Below, piece by piece: positions 36,667 through 44,700 of a stretch of DNA of 64,000 bases. This DNA is from Leptospiraceae bacterium. Its GTDB lineage: Bacteria; Spirochaetota; Leptospiria; Leptospirales; Leptonemataceae. The stretch is from contig JAOACE010000020.1 in the NCBI GenBank assembly GCA_026418015.1, positions 124,001 to 188,000 on the forward strand. The letters run 5' to 3'. Every line of letters starts with the position of its first letter. The first letter of the stretch is position 1. A program made the position numbers and the translations under genes. A model generated the notes under the pieces. It worked only from the letters and a program-made list of their open reading frames with translations, was not told the origin of the DNA and did no database searches.

Positions 36667-37347
36667 CTACCGTTTCTTTTTGATCTTTTTTAGAATAAAA
36701 ACAGCTGGCATCTTTTCTATTTGATTAAAATATTCGTTTACTTCTTTAAGATTACAATGAATCACTTTTTCTTCATCTAACGTTAAATTCAAAAAAATAA
36801 AACATTCCCAGCTTTCTTTTGAATATTTTTTTAATTCTTCTAAAAGTTTTCTGTTTCGAAATGGTGATTCGTACAACAAAACAACATCAAATTGATCGAG
36901 CTTCTGTAAAAAAGGAATTCTTAGATAATTCTCTCGCGGCGGAAAACCAGCAAAATAAAAAGGTTCGTTAATTCCAGCATATACAAGTGCAACACCAAGA
37001 GAAGAAATGCCCGGTATAACTTTAATTTGATAAAAATTTTCCTGAGCAAAACGTAAAAACTTATTCCCTGGATCCATAAACACTGGAAGTCCTGCATCTG
37101 AAACATAAGAGATCTGTTTATATTTTAATAGTGTATCCTGAATATGTTTAAACTTAACCTTTTTTTCGTCATACAAAAAAATTCGGTTTCTATCGTAGTT
37201 TATGTTATGGTGTTTTAATAACGTTGTGATTGAACGAATCGATTCTGCAAAGATAGCTTCGGATGTTTCTAATGTTTTTAACGCTCTTATGGTAATATCA
37301 TCCAAATTACCAATGGGCGTTCCAATAAGATAAATGATTTTATTCAT
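36667..37347 (-). CDS. rsmI: 16S rRNA 2'-O-methyltransferase RsmI-like
   Basis: SAM-dependent tetrapyrrole-methylase-fold enzyme that modifies C1402 of 16S rRNA. 226 residues. It begins IYLIGTPIGNLDDITIRALKTL, then the AE-- segment, SYVSDAGLPVFMDPG near 80-95, VIPGISS and AGFPPRE. The canonical SDAGTPxISDPG reads SDAGLPVFMDPG here, and the C-terminal extension of E. coli RsmI (286 aa) is missing, so it may be a diverged subfamily. It starts 8 bp inside the end of the HAD gene upstream. Confidence 0.8.
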   Translation of the reverse strand: MNKIIYLIGTPIGNLDDITIRALKTLETSEAIFAESIRSITTLLKHHNINYDRNRIFLYDEKKVKFKHIQDTLLKYKQISYVSDAGLPVFMDPGNKFLRFAQENFYQIKVIPGISSLGVALVYAGINEPFYFAGFPPRENYLRIPFLQKLDQFDVVLLYESPFRNRKLLEELKKYSKESWECFIFLNLTLDEEKVIHCNLKEVNEYFNQIEKMPAVFILKKIKKKR

Positions 37348-38230
37348 ATTCTACATTCTGTATATAAAAGTTTTTTTCTTTTGCAATTTTTAAAAGAGAT
37401 TCTTTATTTTTTCTCTTTACAAAAATAGGTACTTTTGCTTTTTCCAACATAAAAATATCTGGAAGAGAATCTCCCACTGCTATTGTAATAGGTTCATCAA
37501 TATGTTTTTTTAAATTAAGGTATTTCCCTTCGTTGTAAGTATATGGTTCTATGATTTCTGGAAGTAAGATACCATGGGATTGTTTTAACTTCATCCCAAT
37601 AACATATTCCTCTGGTATTGACCAATAATAAGAGATAGCTTGAATCGCTGGTTCTGGAGAAGCTGTAATAATAAAAATCTTCCACTCCCTTTTTTTTAAT
37701 TCTTGTACAAATCGATAAAACAGAGGATGAATTCTTATCCCTTGTTGTATTGTATTTCCAGAAGGTAACATGAAATCTTCTATTTTATCGTTCAATGCAT
37801 TTCTAAAAGAAATTTCTGAATATTGTTTTAGCTCTTGGATTGTAAACCCAGCAAACAGTATTTTAGTCCATCTATAAGCAATTTCTAGATTAATTTCTTC
37901 TAATTTATAAAAAACTTTATAAATTTCATCTAATAAATCAATCGCATAGCTTACGTCATCTTTGTTTAAATATGCAAGGTTGAATTTTAACTTAACATTT
38001 TCGTAATCTTTTTTATCAACATATTGCCAATGAGATTCGTCCCAAAACCAATCCTCATTACCTTTAATAAGTAGGTTTAAGATTAAATAATTCATTAAAT
38101 TTGTACCTTGGTCTCCATAAATCAAGGTATTATCGAAATCGAAAACAGCGACGGGATTTTGTATTTCGGAATTTAATAAATCTTCTATAACAGATTTAGT
38201 TTCCTGGTTCCATTCTTCTACTAACTTCAT
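37340..38230 (-). CDS. HAD-IB phosphatase (SerB-like)
   Basis: 296 residues. Motif I is VAVFDFDNTLIYGD with Asp31 and Asp33, there is a large helical cap (about 60-180), motif II is IITASPE, a Lys precedes motif IV, and motif IV is IAVGDSLPDIFML. The layout matches the phosphoserine-phosphatase-like HAD-IB group that also includes lipid-phosphate and sugar phosphatases; the substrate cannot be told. It sits in a tight minus-strand chain: 4-bp overlap with the M23 gene upstream and 8-bp overlap with rsmI downstream. Confidence 0.83.
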   Translation of the reverse strand: MKLVEEWNQETKSVIEDLLNSEIQNPVAVFDFDNTLIYGDQGTNLMNYLILNLLIKGNEDWFWDESHWQYVDKKDYENVKLKFNLAYLNKDDVSYAIDLLDEIYKVFYKLEEINLEIAYRWTKILFAGFTIQELKQYSEISFRNALNDKIEDFMLPSGNTIQQGIRIHPLFYRFVQELKKREWKIFIITASPEPAIQAISYYWSIPEEYVIGMKLKQSHGILLPEIIEPYTYNEGKYLNLKKHIDEPITIAVGDSLPDIFMLEKAKVPIFVKRKNKESLLKIAKEKNFYIQNVEYE

Positions 38231-39033
38231 AACTTGATGTTAAAATTAGAAGAAGTGCCTTCTATTTCGGGAACTGTTTCTTGAATTGCAACTCCGTCTA
38301 AACTTTCTCTTATTATTACATCATTTCGAAAAAAACTTTCTGGCAAAAAATCTTCTGGGTTTAATGCTATATTTTCGAAACGAACTTCGAAATGTAGGTG
38401 TGGACCAGTAGATCGTCCCGTGCTACCAGATAGACCAATGATTTGCCCCATCGAAACTTCTTCATTTTCTTCGAGTAAAATTTCCGATAGATGAGCATAC
38501 AATGTTTCTCTTCCATCGTAATGTTGAATTACAATAGCTAAACCAAATCCTCCCATCCATCCCGTCTTTTTAACAATGCCATCATGCGCTGCAACAACAG
38601 GTGTTCCAATTGCAACAGCCATGTCTAATCCTGTATGATCTTGACCAAAACGTCTACCAAAACGAGAAGTAAAGTCTGGCTTTTCTACGGGCCAAAGTAG
38701 TTTTCTTGGATCAATATCGAAGATCCGTCTTCCATAACCTTGTCTTAATAAATTTTGTAAATATTGTTCTCCAAAAGGAACAAATATATAACGTTTATTC
38801 AAATTATTATTAATTTTTTTAACTTCTTCCGCAGTGGTTTGATATTCTAACGCTAACTCCATCAGTTTTTTGGGATAAGAATAGCCTTGGTTTAAAACCC
38901 ACCGCCCTTGTTTATTTTTATAGGTTTGTATATATTTATTATCAATTGAAACGCGAAGTCTATTTGTATTCGAAAATAATGATACTGCTAAAAGTAAAAA
39001 AATAAAAAAAATAAATTTATAAATCCTAGTCAT
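38227..39033 (-). CDS. M23-family murein peptidase with LysM-like N-terminus
   Basis: 268-residue exported zinc endopeptidase or EnvC/NlpD-like activator. It has a signal peptide (1-21), a LysM-like segment (about 50-88: LMELALEYQTTAEEVKKINN ending in FVPFG), then the M23 domain. Ligands visible are H133-T-G-L-D137 (HxxxD) and H212-L-H214 in GPHLHFE, with H181 in YAHLSE, so it should be catalytically active. RBS AAGGAAAGG precedes the ATG. It is part of a run with NamZ upstream, suggesting a peptidoglycan-remodelling group. Confidence 0.92.
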   Translation of the reverse strand: MTRIYKFIFFIFLLLAVSLFSNTNRLRVSIDNKYIQTYKNKQGRWVLNQGYSYPKKLMELALEYQTTAEEVKKINNNLNKRYIFVPFGEQYLQNLLRQGYGRRIFDIDPRKLLWPVEKPDFTSRFGRRFGQDHTGLDMAVAIGTPVVAAHDGIVKKTGWMGGFGLAIVIQHYDGRETLYAHLSEILLEENEEVSMGQIIGLSGSTGRSTGPHLHFEVRFENIALNPEDFLPESFFRNDVIIRESLDGVAIQETVPEIEGTSSNFNIKL

Positions 39034-39121
39034 TTTCCTTTCCTTAAATATATATATGTTTGTTTATATATCGTAAATTTATGGTTATAAATTTAAATAG
39101 TGATGAAAAATCAACAAAAAT

Positions 39122-40372
39122 CTATTTATAAAAATAAAATTTTTTTATCTCTTGGAGCCATTTCTTTTCATGATTTTTAAGATATTGGTAAATTTCCTCG
39201 TAAGAATATCGATCCTCGTTTAAAAAAGAAATAAGAACTTCATCCCCTACTAAATATTCAATTGCTAAATAATCAATTTTAAATTCGTAAATTCCTCTAT
39301 ACCAATCAAAATCAACACATGTTTTTTTAAGCTCTTTTAGAAGAATTAAAGAAACCATTAGAGAATGATATTTTTTTGTATCGCGAATATGAATCTGCCA
39401 ACCATTACATTCCATATATTTATGTTTACTATGAACTGGAACAAACCTTAGATTTCTTAATACAATGCCCAATCGATTCCAATAAGTTAATTCCGAAATG
39501 AATTTTTGCAATTTGTAATCTATAAATGGTGCTCCGAAAATTTCAAAAGGTTTCGTCGTTCCTCTTCCTTCACTTAAATTTGTACCCTCGATTAGACATT
39601 GTCCAGTATAAACCATTGCTGTTTTAATCGTTGGCATATTCGGAGATGGATAAATATCGAAAAAATCCTGTTGAAGTTGGTTAGAAAAACTAATTTCTTG
39701 TAGAATTTCTTTTTTGGGATAAATCTTTTGAATTGGAACATCTGTCCTAAAAGGAATTAAATATAGAGATGATTTATTATTTTGATTTATTTTTAGCCAA
39801 TAATAATAAATGAGTTCTGCTGGTGTTAAACCATGTTGATGTAAAATTCCCGAAATACCAACAAAGGATTCGTATTTTTCTTGCAATGGAGTACCTTCGC
39901 ATCTTCTTTTTTTTAGAATGATAGGATTTGGTCGATCCAAAAGAATGATTTTTAACGTTAAACGATGAATAATAATTGTTTGTAGTACATAATATACAGA
40001 AGTCAAAAAGGTGTAATATCGACTTCCAATATCTTGAATGTCAATAATTAAAATATCCAAATCTTCTAAATCTGACAAAGACGGTTTTAAACTTTCGAAA
40101 TTGTTTCCATAGAGAGATATCCATTGTATATCCGAAAAATAACGATAAAATTCTATGTTGCTTATTGGAATTTGATCTTGTAATTCAGAAAAAAAACCAT
40201 GTTCTAACAAAAATATTTTATCGATTTTAATAAGTTCAAAAAGATATTTTTTATGATAAAAAGAAAAGGAACATTGATTCGCTATTAAGCCTACTCTTGC
40301 TTTTGAGGAAATGAGCTTTTTATAATTAGATACAAACCTATCAATAGAATTAATAAAATTCTTATGATTCAT
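39122..40372 (-). CDS. namZ: Exo-beta-N-acetylmuramidase NamZ-like (DUF1343)
   Basis: 416 residues with DUF1343 hallmarks in order: ARVGLIANQCSF, LDILIIDIQDIGSRYYTF, ILLDRPNPI, HGLTPAELIYYYWL, IYPSPNMPTIKTAMVYTG, and CLIEGTNLSEGRGTTKPFEIFGAPF. Characterised members (NamZ) release terminal N-acetylmuramic acid from peptidoglycan fragments. I see no secretion signal at the start, so it may act in the cytoplasm on recycled muropeptides or the true start may differ. It overlaps the end of the acyltransferase gene by 11 bp. Confidence 0.88.
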   Translation of the reverse strand: MNHKNFINSIDRFVSNYKKLISSKARVGLIANQCSFSFYHKKYLFELIKIDKIFLLEHGFFSELQDQIPISNIEFYRYFSDIQWISLYGNNFESLKPSLSDLEDLDILIIDIQDIGSRYYTFLTSVYYVLQTIIIHRLTLKIILLDRPNPIILKKRRCEGTPLQEKYESFVGISGILHQHGLTPAELIYYYWLKINQNNKSSLYLIPFRTDVPIQKIYPKKEILQEISFSNQLQQDFFDIYPSPNMPTIKTAMVYTGQCLIEGTNLSEGRGTTKPFEIFGAPFIDYKLQKFISELTYWNRLGIVLRNLRFVPVHSKHKYMECNGWQIHIRDTKKYHSLMVSLILLKELKKTCVDFDWYRGIYEFKIDYLAIEYLVGDEVLISFLNEDRYSYEEIYQYLKNHEKKWLQEIKKFYFYK

Positions 40373-41591
40373 CGCAATGATCTGGGTTTACTTTTTTTAA
40401 TACATGATTTAATCCAGCCCTTCCTACACAAGAATGAATTTCTATATGTTTTGTTGGATAATTTTCCAAAGCCAATTTCGTAAGAATTGTTGTAATCTTT
40501 CCCGGTCCAAAATCAATCACGTAATCGATTTTTGTCTCTACATCAAAAAGAGGAGAAATCGCTTTATCCCAATATAAAACCTGATTCATCATTGCATCTG
40601 CTAAATATTCTGCTATATTTTGAATTTTCTGAAGGTTTACAGCATCATCTGTAAAAGAGATCACTGGTATCTTTAAATCTTTACCAGTAATGGTGATATT
40701 TTTACAAGCTTCGTCGTTGTAAAAATCGTATATTTTTTCTTTCATTGTATCCCATCGATGAAATGGAGCAGATACAGGAATATAATTCCATTTATAATTA
40801 TTATTTATAAAATATTCATAATAAAATTTTCGAAATAATGCAAGATTATCTGCATGACCAGTAATAACAAAAATATTTTTTCCGTTTATAAGAGAAATCT
40901 TAATAGGGAAGGTTCTTGTATCTGGAAATTTTTCATGAAATTCTTCTATAAGATCTTCTAAAAGCGAAAAAGAAATATTCGATACAACAGCCATAGGATA
41001 TGGTTTTTCGCGATCAACTTTTAAACTCCATTCTAATAAATCTTTTGGAACCTCTCTAAATCCGTAAGCCTTTTGAACATGATAACCAGCAATTGTATAC
41101 CATATAATAAATTTATAAATGATTTCTAATAAATCTTTTCCTTTTTTTCCTAATGCAAAAATCACAGCAGCTTGTAGACCACCACTATGCCCAGTGGTTG
41201 AATGAATATAAGGAAAAAATTCTTCTGGATCATATCCATTTTTTATGAACGCGTAAAGATTACCCAATTGTGTAATTTGATTGCCAGGAAATGTAATTGT
41301 ACAAATAGAAAGATGATTCTCTTTGGGATGCTTACGCTTCTCTAACCAATCTTTTAAAGGAAAACCTTCGGGATAAAAAATATCTGAATGGGATTTAATA
41401 TCGTCTCTATTTAAACAATATTCAATTGCAGCAAAAGCAACATCAAAAAATTCATTTAGATCGTTTCTTTCGTAAAGGATTTGCATTTCTTTAAAAAAAG
41501 AATTCCCTTGTCCACCAAACTGAATAAAAAAACGTTTGTTCTCTTTTTTTGCTTTACATAAAAAATAAGGAATCATATTTAAATAGTTCAT
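40362..41591 (-). CDS. Stand-alone acyltransferase resembling the AT domain of type I fatty acid synthase
   Basis: 409-residue soluble malonyl/acetyl transferase. IQFGGQGNSFFKEMQILY at 23-40 matches the opening of fungal FAS-beta AT domains (FGGQGN...YF-EL--LY) better than the FPGQG of FabD. The nucleophile elbow is TGHSGG with Ser136, SNIS and SLINGKNIFVITG follow, PVSAPFHRW carries His278, and DFGPG is at 360-364. The fungal order of these blocks is kept. It is divergent from the single-chain acetyl-CoA carboxylase, so the likely role is loading malonyl or acetyl onto ACP. No KS, ER or DH domain is attached. Confidence 0.8.
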   Translation of the reverse strand: MNYLNMIPYFLCKAKKENKRFFIQFGGQGNSFFKEMQILYERNDLNEFFDVAFAAIEYCLNRDDIKSHSDIFYPEGFPLKDWLEKRKHPKENHLSICTITFPGNQITQLGNLYAFIKNGYDPEEFFPYIHSTTGHSGGLQAAVIFALGKKGKDLLEIIYKFIIWYTIAGYHVQKAYGFREVPKDLLEWSLKVDREKPYPMAVVSNISFSLLEDLIEEFHEKFPDTRTFPIKISLINGKNIFVITGHADNLALFRKFYYEYFINNNYKWNYIPVSAPFHRWDTMKEKIYDFYNDEACKNITITGKDLKIPVISFTDDAVNLQKIQNIAEYLADAMMNQVLYWDKAISPLFDVETKIDYVIDFGPGKITTILTKLALENYPTKHIEIHSCVGRAGLNHVLKKVNPDHCDES

Positions 41592-41611
41592 GAATTTTAA
41601 TAAAATTGATC

Positions 41612-41633
41612 TGTCAAGAAATTTGGTTTGACA
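41612..41633. promoter_or_regulatory. Inverted TGTCAA/TTGACA pair in the acyltransferase-ACC divergent intergenic region
   Basis: TGTCAA (41612-41617) and TTGACA (41628-41633) are exact reverse complements 10 bases apart. Each reads as a perfect -35 hexamer for one of the two divergent genes, though no well-spaced -10 is evident, so the pair could also be an operator. Confidence 0.35.
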
Positions 41634-41738
41634 TTAAAAATATAATAAAAATTATTTAATTTCTATATTTTGTAATATTATTATAAAATTAATTTAAGAT
41701 TTTAGTAATATTTATATAGTATTATTTTTTAGGAGCTT

Positions 41739-44700
41739 ATGAATATGGTTCAATTAAACACGACTCAACATAAAAAACTAATCCAATCCATCGAAGAACA
41801 GATAAACTATCTTAAACAATTAAACCCAGGTTTAATAGAATCCGATTCAACTAAAACAATTCGTAATGGTAGACTAAAAAAAGTATTAATCGCTAATCGT
41901 GGCGAAATTGCAAAACGATTTTTTTTATCGCTTAAAGAAGAATCGATTCCTTCTGTTGCAGTTGTAACCGATCCAGATAGAGGTCAAACCTGGTACGAAA
42001 CTGCTGACGAAGTTTTATTTATTGGTAATGCGTTAAATTATACCAACATTCCAGTAATTATTGCAGCAGCTTTACTTAGTAATGCAAATGCAATTTATCC
42101 TGGTTATGGTTTTCTTTCCGAAGATCCCGATTTTGTCGATGCAATAAAAATTGCCTCTGAATATTTTAACAAAGAAATCATTTTTATGGGTCCTGATTCT
42201 TCTATTATGAGAAAAGTTGGTAATAAACTCGATGCGCGAAGATTAGCAAAACAATACGGAATTCCATTATTCGAAGGAAGTGATTCCATAGAAAGTTTAG
42301 AACATGCATACAAGGAAGCAGAAAGAATCGGTTATCCAGTGATTATCAAGTTAAATGCTGGAGGTGGTGGGAAAGGAATGCAAGCAGTCTTTCGAAAAGA
42401 AGAATTACCAGATGCAATTGAATCTTGTAAGCGAATTGGGAAGACATTATATAACAACGATAGCTTTTACCTAGAAAAATTTATTGTTAACCCTGTGCAT
42501 ATAGAAGTACAAATTTTTAATGGATTGGCAATTGGAATAAGAAAATGTGCCGTACAAAGAAGAAACCAAAAAATTATAGAAGAAACAGGCGATGTATTTT
42601 TAAGTAATTATACGAAGCTATCTTTTTTATCCGCTGCAGAAAACATGGCTCGCATTTCTGGATATAGCGAAGGAGGTGGTGCTGGAACAGTAGAATTTCT
42701 CTATGATCCAGACACCGATACTTATGGTTTTTTAGAAATGAATACGCGATTACAAGTCGAACATCCTGTAACAGATCAAACATTAGGGATTGATCTGGCA
42801 AAATGGCAAATTTTATTTTTCGATGGAAGAGAATACGAAATTCCTTATACAAAAGTATTAGAAAAACGTTTTGTTAATCAAGAACATACCATAGAATGTA
42901 GAGTATATGCAGAAGACCCCGAAAATAATTATATTCCCACACCTGGTAAAATAGATGATTTAGACTTACCAACCTTTAACGGCGTAAGATGTGACTTTGG
43001 ATTTCGTAGAGGTGATAGAATTTTGCCCGATTACGATCCCATGATTGGGAAAGTAATAACATGGGGAGCGAACAGAAAAGAAGCAATCTTGAGAATGGAA
43101 CGAGCACTCAATGAATTATATATTCGCGGTGTAACTTCAAACTTATACCAACTATTAAGGATTATTCGTTCTCCAGAATTTAAAAAAGGTGATTATAGTA
43201 ACAGATTATTAGAAGATCACAAAGAATTATGCCAACCAGAAATTACGCCAGAATTGATTCTTAAATCCATCATCTTTGGAGGCTTAACATCACTCATACA
43301 GATATTGCAAGAAAAAGTAGAAGAACTCTTTAAATATAAAGATCTAGAAGAAGTTTTACATCGAATGGATCTACTAAACTTACCTGATAGTTTTGATATA
43401 GAAGTCTATGGCTATAAATATAATCTTAAGTTCATTCAATTCGATCTGGAAGATTATTATGTATATATAAACAATCATTATTATGGTAAAATAAAATATT
43501 TGCCGTCATTATCCCAGGGATACGATTTTACCCTAAGATACATGAACAAAACCTATTCTGTTCGTATTGATAAACGTCCATCGATTACTATTATACGATT
43601 TCCCGATGATTCTGGTAAAGTTCATTATTATAAAATAAAGGTTACACCCAAAGGACAAGTTTCGCAAAAAGATCCTCCCGGATTAGTTCGATCTCCTATT
43701 CAAGGAACATTTGTAAAATTTGCAGATAATATCAAAATAGGAGCAACCGTAAAAAAGGATCAGCCGATTATAATTCTTTCTGCAATGAAGATGGAAACTA
43801 CTGTAAAAGCTCCTTTTGATGGAACGTTAGAATTCTTAATCGAAAATGGAGAAGCAAAAAATCTTATTCTAACAACAACAGCCGACGGTAAAATTATAGG
43901 AAAACCCATAAGCGAAGGAGATGTTCTTTTTTATGTAAAATCATTAAGCGAAGAAACTGGTCAATCCCAAGAAACATACTCTCCTTTACCAGAATATAGC
44001 TTAATTGCTCCACAGAATACAATAGAAAACGATCTTTTTTCTTCGAATTTCGAAAATAATCTTGTAAATAACATTGATGAAAGCTTCCCTACCTTAATCA
44101 ACTTGTTAGAAAAAATTTATCTAGGATATAACATCGAATACAAAGATTTGCACCAAATAATTTTAAAAAATCTTAAAGAAATCCCACAGCATTATGATTT
44201 AAGTAAAATCTTTAACGAAAAACTTTTTTTAAATTTTATCCAAAGCTATACCGATATAAAGAGACTATTTTCTCCTCTTTTAGTGACCAATTCTTCGTAT
44301 TTTAGAGAAACCTATCGATTGTTCAACAACTGGGATAACTTTTCTTATCAACCTTCTTCGAATTATCTTTATACTTTAAATAATGTTTATAAACGTTATC
44401 ATTTATCTGAATGGCGTTCTACCTCCGAAAACACACGATTACAATCTCAAAAAGTATTTTATTTTATTCTTCGATCTTTCCATGCGACAAGAGAAATAAA
44501 TGAACCAATCCTTTTTGTGTTAGAATTAATCAGCTCCTTCAAAAGACCTTCGAGTGTGTTAAAAACCATTTTAAGAAAATTTGTAAACCAAGAAGAAGCA
44601 GAACAAGATCAAACCATTGCCACCAAGATAAACGAAACTTTAAACAAATTAGGTATAAGTCGTTGGAACATAGAACTGATGTATTGGGTATCCAGAAGAT

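Noticed and set aside
39075..39094. AAATTTA...TAAATTT hairpin between namZ and the M23 gene
   Set aside because: Pure A/T stem and no T tract on the transcribed strand; not convincing as a terminator.
41628..41646. TTGACA and TATAAT before the carboxylase gene
   Set aside because: Spacer of 7 bases cannot form a promoter; kept only as part of the inverted repeat finding.
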